NCBI GenBank assembly: GCA_021151485.1
Contig: JAGKXB010000008.1
Location: forward strand, 1 to 64,000
DNA length: 64,000 nucleotides
From: Oxalobacteraceae bacterium
Lineage (GTDB): Bacteria > Pseudomonadota > Gammaproteobacteria > Burkholderiales > Burkholderiaceae_D
Direction of reading: 5' to 3'
Part shown: positions 56,308-64,000 of the stretch, piece after piece
Layout: the number at the start of each line of letters is the position of its first letter
Position numbering within the stretch: the first letter of the stretch is position 1
The notes under the pieces: model-generated
Database searches by the model: none
What the model saw: the letters and a program-made list of their open reading frames with translations, nothing else
What the model was told of the DNA's origin: nothing
Position numbers and translations under genes: made by a program

Positions 56308-56474
56308 ACCGGACACTACTGATTCAATTTAAACTAGCAAAAGTAGCATGACAGGGTAAGAGCGATGCCGTGATTGACTAGCACGTCGCAGTCGACTTTG
56401 CTAGCACCGTGAAATCGCTATCCATCACAGATTGACAAAAATCAGGCACAAAATCTTTTTCAATAAAAAACACC
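56308..56474. other. Intergenic region after the IS4 remnant
   Basis: These 167 bases include the probable right end of the insertion sequence (ACCGGACACTACTG directly after the transposase stop) and the leader of the ThDP enzyme gene. CTAGCA occurs twice (56334 and 56399), the first copy followed by AAAGTAGCA. No gene is seen. Confidence 0.5.
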
Positions 56475-58271
56475 ATGAAATACAGCGACTTACTAGCCGA
56501 ATGGCTGAAGGAAATGGGATACACGCATTGCTTCTACGTTGCTGGCGGCAATATCATGCATTTACTTGCAAGCTGCAATAAACACTTCCACATGATGAGC
56601 GTCATTCATGAAGTCGCCGCTGGAATAGCCGCTGAATACTTCAATGAATCGAATCCCGCCTCCAATGCCAAAGCCTTTGTACTGGTAACCGCCGGACCGG
56701 GCTTGACCAATCTTGTTACCGCGATTGCTGGTGCTTATTTGGAAAGTCGCGAGTTACTGGTGATTGGTGGGCAAGTCAAAACGGCAGATTTGAGTCACGG
56801 CATCGTACGTCAGCGTGGCATTCAGGAAATTCATGGCGTCAATATTGTCCAATCAATTTGCTGCTTGGCAGAATTAATGAAAGAACCTGTTGAGTTGAGC
56901 CGATTTCAATGCATGCTGAATGCAGGTACTAATGGTCGCAAAGGACCGGTATTTTTGGAAATACCCATCGATATCCAAGGTCGCCCCGTAATACGTGCAG
57001 AGTTAGAACAAAATGTGGAGTACGTGCCAACCACATCCACAATTCCTATTGCCACAGAAACATTAATCGAACAACTTGCACAAAAAATACGTGCTGCACA
57101 ACGTCCCATACTGCTAATTGGCGGTGGTGTTTCTCGCGCCACCACCACCCAGATACACGATCAGTTCAGCGCCATGGGATTGCCAGTGATGACGACATGG
57201 AATGGCGCTGATAGGTTGGCAGCAGATCATCCGAATTATTTTGGCCGCCCCAACACCTGGGGCCAACGCTATGCCAATTTCTTGCTCCAGGAAAGTGATC
57301 TGCTAATCGCTTTTGGTACCCGACTAGGTATGCAACAAACTGGATTTAATTGGCAGCAATTTGTGCCGAATGGTGAAGTCGTACAAATTGATTGCGATCC
57401 GGCTGAACTAACCAAAGGCCATCCAGCAATAGCATGGCCCATCCATGCCGATGCCAACGCACTTTTGCTGACACTATCACGCAAACCACTGGGTGAGCAT
57501 GGCAATTGGCTCGCTTATTGTCGTCAAATTAAAGCTGTTCTTCCATTAATAGAGGCAAACACTACAGCGATTTCAGAGGGCTATATTTCTCCCTATGTGT
57601 TTGTAGAAGAACTATCACAGCTTTGCACTTCCGACGACATCATCATTCCATGTAGTAGCGGCGGCGCTTTTACAGTGATGATGCAAATGTTTGCGCAAAA
57701 GCGCGGGCAAAAAATCATTACCAACAAAGGTTTGGCATCCATGGGTTACGGCTTGTCCGGCGCAATCGGTGCGGCATTGGCGCATCCTGATCAGCGTACC
57801 ATCTTGGTAGAAGGCGATGGCGGTTTTGCACAAAATTTGCAGGAGATTGGTACAGTCGCCATCAATCAACTTAACATCAAAATATTTATCTTTGATGACA
57901 ATGGTTATGCATCCATTCGTATGACGCAAAAAAACTACTTTGGTGGCGACTATATCGGTTGCGATATCAAGTCTGGTTTAGGTTTGCCGGACTGGGAACA
58001 ATTATTCAAAGCATATCAAGTACCCACCATGCGTATAAACAAGGGAAAAAACAAAGAATTTGGCCAGCAAATGGAATTTACTAAACTCTTCAATACCAAA
58101 GGGCCAGTTGCATTTTTAGTGTCAATCGATCCTGAGCAAACCTATTTCCCCAAAATCACGAGCCGCGTCACTGCGAGCGGAACAATGGAATCCAATCCAT
58201 TGCATCAAATGTCGCCTGGTCTGCCGGAAACAACGCTACAACATATCGCAATGCTGCGAGAGCAATGGTGA
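56475..58271 (+). CDS. ThDP-dependent acetolactate-synthase-like enzyme (possible YerE-type sugar branching enzyme)
   Basis: The 598-residue protein has the three domains of the acetolactate synthase superfamily. These are the N-terminal PYR domain with catalytic Glu46 (VIHEVAAGIAAEYF), the central domain (RPILLIGGGVSRATT) and the C-terminal PP domain with the ThDP motif GDG(447-449)...N476. A biosynthetic acetolactate synthase is unlikely in this setting. In yersiniose synthesis the ThDP enzyme YerE adds a two-carbon unit from pyruvate to C4 of CDP-4-keto-3,6-dideoxyglucose, exactly the type of product made by RfbF-G-H upstream. A similar role is inferred. No Shine-Dalgarno stands out. gtrA follows after 18 bases. 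Confidence 0.8.
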   Translation: MKYSDLLAEWLKEMGYTHCFYVAGGNIMHLLASCNKHFHMMSVIHEVAAGIAAEYFNESNPASNAKAFVLVTAGPGLTNLVTAIAGAYLESRELLVIGGQVKTADLSHGIVRQRGIQEIHGVNIVQSICCLAELMKEPVELSRFQCMLNAGTNGRKGPVFLEIPIDIQGRPVIRAELEQNVEYVPTTSTIPIATETLIEQLAQKIRAAQRPILLIGGGVSRATTTQIHDQFSAMGLPVMTTWNGADRLAADHPNYFGRPNTWGQRYANFLLQESDLLIAFGTRLGMQQTGFNWQQFVPNGEVVQIDCDPAELTKGHPAIAWPIHADANALLLTLSRKPLGEHGNWLAYCRQIKAVLPLIEANTTAISEGYISPYVFVEELSQLCTSDDIIIPCSSGGAFTVMMQMFAQKRGQKIITNKGLASMGYGLSGAIGAALAHPDQRTILVEGDGGFAQNLQEIGTVAINQLNIKIFIFDDNGYASIRMTQKNYFGGDYIGCDIKSGLGLPDWEQLFKAYQVPTMRINKGKNKEFGQQMEFTKLFNTKGPVAFLVSIDPEQTYFPKITSRVTASGTMESNPLHQMSPGLPETTLQHIAMLREQW

Positions 58272-58289
58272 AAATTTAAGGAACAAAAC

Positions 58290-58664
58290 TTGCGCAATTT
58301 AATAAAAAACCGATTTGTAAAATTCGTCTGCGTAGGCAGCATCAACACCCTATTCGGTTACGGATGTTTTTCTTTCTTGCTCTATATCGGATTACACTAC
58401 ACGCTCGCCGTTTTATTGAGCACGATTTTGGGTGTGCTTTTTAATTTCAAAAGCACCGGCATTCTAGTTTTCAGATCATACGATAATGGCCGTATTTTTC
58501 GATTTATAGCCTGCTATGCCATGATTTATTTACTGAATATAGTGGGCATGGAAATGCTTTTACAATCCGAATTTACTCCTTACGTAGCAGGTGCAATATT
58601 GATCGTCCCCATGGCGATATTGTCGTTTATATTACAAAAAAGATTGGTTTTTAATCATGACTAA
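58290..58664 (+). CDS. GtrA-family membrane protein
   Basis: The 124-residue protein has four hydrophobic segments and the family start FVKFVCVGSINTLFGYGCFS; its C-terminus is ILSFILQKRLVF. It probably flips a polyprenyl-phosphate-linked sugar across the inner membrane. The start codon is TTG at 58290, supported by AAGGA seven bases upstream and by the family N-terminus. The next in-frame ATG is far inside. It overlaps the GT2 gene by 8 bases. Confidence 0.88.
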   Translation: MRNLIKNRFVKFVCVGSINTLFGYGCFSFLLYIGLHYTLAVLLSTILGVLFNFKSTGILVFRSYDNGRIFRFIACYAMIYLLNIVGMEMLLQSEFTPYVAGAILIVPMAILSFILQKRLVFNHD

Positions 58665-59592
58665 GCTAATTAGCATCGTCACTCCTTGCTACAACGAAGA
58701 AGAAAATGTAGACGAGTTGTATCAACGCATTGCCGATGTGATGTCGACGCTTCCTTATGAGTACGAACATATCTACATCGACAACTGCTCTACCGATAAC
58801 ACCATAGGCAAACTCAAAAATATTGCCGCCAACGATAAGCGTGTGAAATTAATTCTCAATGCCCGAAATTTCGGCCATATCCGCTCTCCGTATCATGCCT
58901 TGCTGCAAGCTAATGGCGATGCTTGCATCTCCATCGCTTCTGATTTGCAAGATCCGCCAGAAATGATTGTGGAATTCATCAAAAAATGGGAAGAAGGATT
59001 TAAGGTGGTGTTGGCAGTCAAGCCGGAAAGCGAAGAATCGCGCTGGATGTTTTTGATCAGGAAAACTTATTACAACCTGATTTCCAGCATGTCGGAAGTG
59101 AGTTTGATTAAGAATGCTACCGGTGCTGGTTTATTGGATCGCGCTGTGATTGATATTCTCAAACAAATACAAGATCCCTATCCCTACTTCCGTGGTTTGC
59201 TATGCGAAATTGGCTATCCGATTGCGACTATTCCGTTTAAACAACCACGCCGCCAACGGGGATTCACTAAAAACAACTTGTACACGCTGTACGATATGGC
59301 GATGTTGGGCATCACCAATCACTCAAAAGTGCCATTGCGCATCATGACAATTGGTGGTTTTGTTTTGTCTATTCTTAGTTTGCTAACTGCAATGAGTTTT
59401 TTAATCGCGAAACTGGTGTTCTGGGATTCCTTCCAATTAGGCATGGCGCCAATCTTGATTGGCTTATTCTTTTTTGGCGCCATGCAAGCGTTCTGTATTG
59501 GATTATTAGGTGAATACATTGGATCCATTCACACCAAAGTCAGAAACATGCCATTGGTTATTGAATCAGAACGCGTTAATTTTGATTCTTAA
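58657..59592 (+). CDS. GtrB-like family 2 glycosyltransferase (polyprenyl-phosphate sugar transferase)
   Basis: The 311-residue protein has a DPM1/GtrB-type GT2 domain (SIVTPCYNEEENVDELY, IYIDNCSTDNT, ISIASDLQDPPEMI) and two C-terminal membrane helices (MTIGGFVLSILSLLTAMSFL; ILIGLFFFGAMQAFCIGLLGEYIG). It would load a sugar from a nucleotide donor onto undecaprenyl phosphate. It sits between gtrA-like and GT-C-like genes, the order of serotype-conversion gtr modules. Confidence 0.9.
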   Translation: MTKLISIVTPCYNEEENVDELYQRIADVMSTLPYEYEHIYIDNCSTDNTIGKLKNIAANDKRVKLILNARNFGHIRSPYHALLQANGDACISIASDLQDPPEMIVEFIKKWEEGFKVVLAVKPESEESRWMFLIRKTYYNLISSMSEVSLIKNATGAGLLDRAVIDILKQIQDPYPYFRGLLCEIGYPIATIPFKQPRRQRGFTKNNLYTLYDMAMLGITNHSKVPLRIMTIGGFVLSILSLLTAMSFLIAKLVFWDSFQLGMAPILIGLFFFGAMQAFCIGLLGEYIGSIHTKVRNMPLVIESERVNFDS

Positions 59593-59651
59593 AACATTGA
59601 CTATTTCGTTTCGTTTATTTACTTCGCGCATACTTCCCCATAAGGAACACA

Positions 59652-61517
59652 ATGAATATCGCTGCTAACTGGAAAAAAACAGGCTCTACGTCTCCCACTT
59701 TGCTAGCTTGGCTGATATTCAGCTTGCTATGGCTGACATTTGATCTTGTTTTCGCTAATTATTTTCCTTTAAAACATCATCTCATGGGAGATGATTACTC
59801 TTTAGCCCTGCCTGCCTGGGTAGATGGCTATATGTGGTTCAAAAATAATGGTTTGTCCGTTCCCTGGTTCACGCCCTCGTTTTGCGCTGGCCAACCTTTT
59901 TTTCCCGATCCTCAATCAGGCTATTACGCCTTACCACAATGGTTGGCCATTGCCGTAGGCCCACTGCAAGCAGCGCATGGAACATTGTTAGCCTCCGCCG
60001 CTCTACTCTTTTGGGGTGTTTATTTATTGATGCGCAAGGTCTTTGCAACTGGCACGACCGTTGCTGTCTTAGTAGGTGGATTACTCATGTTCAATGGATT
60101 TTTGCCATATCGCATGATCGTCGGCCATATCGGTTATCACGGTTTTGCTTTGGTGCCATGGATTGCTTTGTTGCTGTTGATGCCAGTGCGTCGCAGCATC
60201 CATAGCTGGACAGCGGCACTGATAGCGGGACTATTACTCGCTTACTGGGTGCAATCTGGCTTTGGTACGTTGATGCTAGCGGCTGGTTTGTCAATCTTGC
60301 TGATTGCTTGTTTGTATGGTTTAAGAGATGGATCGCTGACGCGCTTTTTCGGGCGCAGCGCACTTGCTGGCTTGATTGGATTGGGTTTGTCCGCGGCAAA
60401 ATTGTGGGCAGGCATTTCCTTTTTATCGCATTTTCCTCGCACCTCTTATCTGCTTCCAGGCGCAGGCAACTTTCTAGATGCTCTAATTGTCGTGGCAAGT
60501 GGATTATTTTTGCCGTCACAATGGGCATTTGATGTAGCCAATCCACGCTTGGTCAACGTCCAATGGATGCAAGCACCACATGAATGGGCATACGGCTTTG
60601 GCATCACAACGGCATTGCTTCTTATCGCTTTGCTACTCAACTGGCTGCGCTTTAAACCATGGCGCTGTGTCAATTCGACCACCCTACGTCAAGCCTTGTT
60701 ATCCACTGTTTTAGTACTCGGACTCATCGTACCAATAGCACTAAATATATGGACACCAGAGTGGAATGCTTTCCTCAAAACCCTACCCGCCATCAAATCA
60801 TCCAGCACACTGCTGCGTTGGATGATTGTGTACATTCCATTTCTTGCTGTGGGCATAGGTTTATTGTTGCAACGCGCAGGATGGGGACGTTTTACCTACG
60901 TTGCGGCTGGCCTTTGTTTGTTGGGGATTGTTGCACAAACAATATGGGAGCCACGTGGATATTATTTATCGCAAGGATATGACGCCAAACCGATGGTGAT
61001 TGGCGATGCCTTATTGCGGGCAAACAAGTTAACACCAGGCATCAACATGCTAGGTAATGCGGTCGATATTCAAATCGGCCAATATCACAAACAACTACGA
61101 AGCAATGACACGCTGATCGCTGGCGTGTCCCAAACCGCCTGCTACAACCCCATCTTTGGTTACCGACTGGAGAATTTTTCTGCTCAAAATCTCACACCCG
61201 GCTCTGTACTAGCAGTCAATAACGGCTATTTGAACCTGAAAAACCCAGCTTGTTACGTTTATCCAAAAGAAAACAATTGTCAGCCTGGCGATCGTTTTAA
61301 GGCAGATCAATTGGAACAAGCACAGGCTTTTGTCAATTATCGACCATTTGCATTTAATATTTCCGAGGGGCAAAAAATCGCTAATGTGGTGACCAAATTC
61401 TCCCTATCTTTCACTCTGCTATGCGTGTTGGGATGGTTAGCCTGCTTGGCATATGTTGCATACTCAACACGCTTATCACGAAAAAAAGATAAAAATATCG
61501 AGCAAATTATTGAATAA
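59652..61517 (+). CDS. Polytopic membrane protein, possible GT-C glycosyltransferase
   Basis: The 621-residue protein has about 10-12 hydrophobic segments and a large soluble loop near the C-terminus (about 450-570). The acidic motif MGDDYSLALP after the first membrane helix is the place where GT-C enzymes carry their catalytic Asp/Asp-Asp. No family name is certain (YfhO-like or GtrC-like). Its position right after gtrA/gtrB suggests that it is the third, specificity-determining enzyme that transfers the lipid-linked sugar to O-antigen in the periplasm. Confidence 0.65.
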   Translation: MNIAANWKKTGSTSPTLLAWLIFSLLWLTFDLVFANYFPLKHHLMGDDYSLALPAWVDGYMWFKNNGLSVPWFTPSFCAGQPFFPDPQSGYYALPQWLAIAVGPLQAAHGTLLASAALLFWGVYLLMRKVFATGTTVAVLVGGLLMFNGFLPYRMIVGHIGYHGFALVPWIALLLLMPVRRSIHSWTAALIAGLLLAYWVQSGFGTLMLAAGLSILLIACLYGLRDGSLTRFFGRSALAGLIGLGLSAAKLWAGISFLSHFPRTSYLLPGAGNFLDALIVVASGLFLPSQWAFDVANPRLVNVQWMQAPHEWAYGFGITTALLLIALLLNWLRFKPWRCVNSTTLRQALLSTVLVLGLIVPIALNIWTPEWNAFLKTLPAIKSSSTLLRWMIVYIPFLAVGIGLLLQRAGWGRFTYVAAGLCLLGIVAQTIWEPRGYYLSQGYDAKPMVIGDALLRANKLTPGINMLGNAVDIQIGQYHKQLRSNDTLIAGVSQTACYNPIFGYRLENFSAQNLTPGSVLAVNNGYLNLKNPACYVYPKENNCQPGDRFKADQLEQAQAFVNYRPFAFNISEGQKIANVVTKFSLSFTLLCVLGWLACLAYVAYSTRLSRKKDKNIEQIIE

Positions 61518-61559
61518 GTTCTTGAATAAATTATTAAGTAAATATTTGATAAATATCCC

Positions 61560-62810
61560 ATGAATACTGCAAACCTCTTTTCTATTGTTTTTATTGTCGT
61601 TTTGGTAGCAGGCTTAATCCTGCGATTCTGGCTAGCGGCGCGTCATGTACGCCATGTCGTGCAACATAGGGAAACCATCCCCACACCATTCGCAAAAAGA
61701 GTGGCACTGGAAACGCATCAAAAAATAGCGGATTACACCGTGACCAAAATCCGGTCCGATTTAATTTTGCTGCTTTTGAATACCGCCTTGCTCATTGGCT
61801 TTACTTTACTGGGTGGCTTGCAATGGTTATCCACAACAATCCTGCATCTCAGTGGCATTGGTATGGTGCATCAGATGGGATTATTACTGGTGTTTGCTGG
61901 TATTTCAGCAGCGATTGGATTGCCTTTTGCCTATTACCAACAATTCGTGTTAGAACAAAAACTCGGGCTCAACACAACCACTCCAATCACACGCAAACAA
62001 TTCTTCACCGATATCATCAAAGGAATGTTGCTAGGCCTCGTCATTGGTCTACCTTTGCTGTGGATCGTATTGCGTTTGATGGAAAAAACTGGCAACGGTT
62101 GGTGGCTTTGCGCCTGGTTGTTATGGAGTGGATTCCAGCTATTTAAGCTGTATCCCAACTTTGCCGCACCATTGTTCAACAAACTTGTTCCATTAAAAGA
62201 TAAACGTTTGCAAAGCAGAATCAACGATTTAATGCAGCGCACCGACTGCACGTCAAAAAATATCATGGTGATGCAAAACACCAACCAAAATCCTTATACC
62301 CATGCGTATTTTCCAGGTTCTGGCGCCAATCGATATACCGTGCTTTTCGATACCTTATTGGCGCAATTGACGCCAAAAGAAATGGAAGCTGTGCTGGCAC
62401 ACGAGATTGGCCATCTCAAATTAAAACATCTCGCCAAACGCATCACCATGATGTTGGCTTCATCATTTGTTTTTTTTGCAATTTTAGGCTTTTTAAAGAA
62501 TCAGGCCTGGTTTTATAGTGGCCTGGGAATAGATTCTGCCAATCAGGATGCAATTGCCTTGATTTTATTCATGCTGGTTGTACCAGTTTTTACGTTTCCG
62601 CTGTCGCCGCTGACTTCTTACCTGTTACGCCATCAAACGTTGGCCGCTGATGCGTTTGCGATCAAGCACATCCATCCACGCGACTTAACCGCAGCACTGG
62701 TCAAGATCCATGAAAACTTTGCTACAACACTCACACCTGATCCGCTGTACTGTATGTTCTATGACATGTATCCACCAGTGATGGCACGTATTGATCGATT
62801 TAAACAATAA
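61560..62810 (+). CDS. M48-family (Ste24-like) metallopeptidase with altered zinc site
   Basis: This is a 416-residue membrane protein with an N-terminal CAAX-protease-1 region and several hydrophobic segments. The zinc motif HEIGH lies at residues 281-285 (VLAHEIGHLKLKH). The third zinc ligand normally comes from a Glu in E-x-x-A-D. Here the aligned stretch is T-L-A-A-D with Thr360 (codon ACG) in place of Glu. The protein may be inactive, use another ligand, or have a changed function. Family members degrade membrane proteins or cut CAAX-type proteins. Confidence 0.85.
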   Translation: MNTANLFSIVFIVVLVAGLILRFWLAARHVRHVVQHRETIPTPFAKRVALETHQKIADYTVTKIRSDLILLLLNTALLIGFTLLGGLQWLSTTILHLSGIGMVHQMGLLLVFAGISAAIGLPFAYYQQFVLEQKLGLNTTTPITRKQFFTDIIKGMLLGLVIGLPLLWIVLRLMEKTGNGWWLCAWLLWSGFQLFKLYPNFAAPLFNKLVPLKDKRLQSRINDLMQRTDCTSKNIMVMQNTNQNPYTHAYFPGSGANRYTVLFDTLLAQLTPKEMEAVLAHEIGHLKLKHLAKRITMMLASSFVFFAILGFLKNQAWFYSGLGIDSANQDAIALILFMLVVPVFTFPLSPLTSYLLRHQTLAADAFAIKHIHPRDLTAALVKIHENFATTLTPDPLYCMFYDMYPPVMARIDRFKQ

Positions 62811-62830
62811 AGTTCCAATAAAGTTTTGGC

Positions 62831-64000
62831 ATGAGTAATCCGCAAGTCTCGGTATCATCACAACACGTTCACACAAACAATGTCGCTGCATATATCAATC
62901 AAGGTATTAGCTTAGCCAATCAAAGACGTTTTGAAGAAGCGCTGGCAAGCTACGATCAAGCATTGAAAATACAGCCCCAACATGCAGATGCGTTGTGCAA
63001 TCGGGGTAATGCCTTAATCAGCCTAAACCGTATTGAAGACGCCTTGAATAGCTATGAACAAGCGCTGGCGATTCAACCCCAGCACATACAAGCGCTCTCC
63101 AACCGCGGCAATATTTTGTTAGTGTCGAATCGTTTTGAAGAGGCATTGGAAAGCTATGATCGCGCACTGGCAATTGAGCCTAATTATGCGGATGCACTTT
63201 CCAATCGTGGAGCTGTGCTCATTAAACTAAATCGCTTTGAGGAGGCTGTTACAACTCTATCTCAAGGATTGGCAGTTAAACCCGACTATACAGAAGCACT
63301 TTCTAACCGTGGTAATGCGCTGCGTCAGCTAAATCGTTTTGCAGAGGCTATTTCTAGTCTCGAGCAAGCATTGGCCATCAAACCTGACTATGCTGATGCA
63401 CACTGGAATGAAGCGTTATGTCGATTAAACACCGGTGATTTTGCGCTAGGTTGGCAAAAATACGAATGGCGCTGGCAATCAAAAACATGTATACATATTC
63501 CGCGCAATTTTTCTCAACCCCTATGGTTAGGACAAGAATCGCTGCAAAATAAAACCATCTTACTGCATGCCGAACAAGGCTTGGGCGACACCATTCAATT
63601 TTGTCGCTATGCTGAAAAAGTCGCAGCGCTGGGCGCCACTGTCATCCTAGAAGTACAACCAGCGCTCAAAACACTGTTGCGCAATCTGCCAGGTATCACA
63701 CGCATCATCGGCCAAGGTGAAGCATTGCCAGCATTTGATTATCACTGCCCATTGCTCAGCCTGCCTTTGGCGTTTCGTACTGATTTGGACTCGATTCCTT
63801 TCGTTGCTAAAACGAATGCAACATCAATACAGCAGACTTCTTCGATTAGCATGCGCAACATCCTGCTACGTGGTAAGCAGTTTTTCGCTTCTCTGGTAAA
63901 AACAAACAGCACGCCTACGACTTCTTTACCCCGTTCAGCCGATCACTATGTAAGCGCAGATGCGGTACACAAAGCCATCTGGAGCAAAAAACTAGGCAGC
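62831..64000 (+). CDS. TPR protein with glycosyltransferase-like C-terminal domain (partial)
   Basis: The reading frame is open from the ATG at 62831 through the window edge (390 codons, no stop). Residues ~18-190 are five tetratricopeptide repeats of 34 residues (AYINQGISLANQRRFEEALA, SYDQALKIQPQHADALCNRG and so on). Then a domain begins with FALGWQKYEWRWQ and WLGQESLQNKTILLHAEQGLGDTIQFCRYA. This is the start of the TPR-linked GT9/heptosyltransferase-like family common in betaproteobacteria. It may modify glycans or proteins of the cell surface. It begins 20 bases after the M48 gene. Confidence 0.8.
   Translation, partial: MSNPQVSVSSQHVHTNNVAAYINQGISLANQRRFEEALASYDQALKIQPQHADALCNRGNALISLNRIEDALNSYEQALAIQPQHIQALSNRGNILLVSNRFEEALESYDRALAIEPNYADALSNRGAVLIKLNRFEEAVTTLSQGLAVKPDYTEALSNRGNALRQLNRFAEAISSLEQALAIKPDYADAHWNEALCRLNTGDFALGWQKYEWRWQSKTCIHIPRNFSQPLWLGQESLQNKTILLHAEQGLGDTIQFCRYAEKVAALGATVILEVQPALKTLLRNLPGITRIIGQGEALPAFDYHCPLLSLPLAFRTDLDSIPFVAKTNATSIQQTSSISMRNILLRGKQFFASLVKTNSTPTTSLPRSADHYVSADAVHKAIWSKKLGS

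Noticed and set aside
56475-58271. Annotation as biosynthetic acetolactate synthase large subunit (ilvB)
   Set aside because: There is no small subunit ilvN or ilvC neighbour, and the gene lies among sugar and glycosyl transfer genes.
1-64000. tRNA, rRNA, tmRNA and riboswitch genes
   Set aside because: I looked through the intergenic gaps and found none that I could support. Short structured RNAs could be missed by eye.

Overview
The window looks like the chromosome of a low-GC betaproteobacterium of the order Burkholderiales, most likely close to Oxalobacteraceae. The basis is gene content and order: pilM-N-O-P-Q followed by aroK-aroB-dgt, kdsD-kdsC-lptC-lptA-lptB-hpf, gshA-gshB-EIIA-HPr-ptsI, pyrR-pyrB-pyrC, rubredoxin-yqgE-ruvX and hemL are all arranged as in that order. 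Several usual neighbours are missing (rpoN, ptsN and hprK after lptB/hpf; glnK-amtB beside gshA), and several neighbours are fused into single genes. This suggests a reduced or rearranged genome. Taxonomy is inferred from synteny and protein signatures only. No rRNA, tRNA or CRISPR array was recognised.

Layout. 1-1.9 kb: lnt, flanked on both sides by copies of an ~85 bp palindromic repeat. 2.0-13.5 kb: a Tad (tight adherence) pilus locus with Flp-like prepilins, TadE/TadG-like minor pilins, CpaB, a secretin with a C-terminal SH3 domain, an FHA-fused CpaF/TadA ATPase, TadB, TadC, and a DUF192-TadE fusion. 13.7-16.9 kb: a diguanylate cyclase convergent with a KefB-type antiporter. 17.0-21.1 kb: Kdo synthesis and LPS transport (kdsD, kdsC, lptC, lptA, lptB) and hpf. 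21.1-29.1 kb, minus strand: the type IV pilus alignment complex and secretin (pilM, pilN, a pilO-pilP fusion, pilQ), an aroK-aroB fusion and dgt. 29.2-34.0 kb, minus strand: glutathione synthesis and PTS phosphotransfer genes. 34.2-38.9 kb: a 15-unit hexanucleotide repeat, ubiK, comM, an orphan small gene, xerD, plsY and a secreted Cys-rich protein. 39.1-45.0 kb, minus strand: tsaD, xth, a non-catalytic dihydroorotase, pyrB, pyrR, ruvX, yqgE and rubredoxin.

45.2-59.6 kb is the accessory heart of the window. hemL runs by a 4-base overlap into rfbF-rfbG-rfbH, which make CDP-4-keto-3,6-dideoxyhexose intermediates. These are followed by an HpcH-type aldolase, a short-chain dehydrogenase, a second dehydroquinate-synthase-like cyclase, an NAD-dependent epimerase/dehydratase and an acetolactate-synthase-like ThDP enzyme. 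Together they look like a pathway for a branched-chain and possibly carbocyclic O-antigen sugar. A gtrA/gtrB/GT-C module follows. Inserted in this series is a gene for a ShET2/EspL-like cysteine-protease effector with a C-terminal array of 44-residue repeats. Its 3' end runs into a decayed IS4-family transposase. The window closes with a Ste24-like M48 protease that lacks one expected zinc ligand and an open-ended TPR/glycosyltransferase-like gene.

Taken together, the window is dominated by cell-surface functions (two pilus systems, LPS core and O-antigen, lipoprotein maturation) plus one putative host-directed effector. This fits a host- or protist-associated life, but that is an inference.
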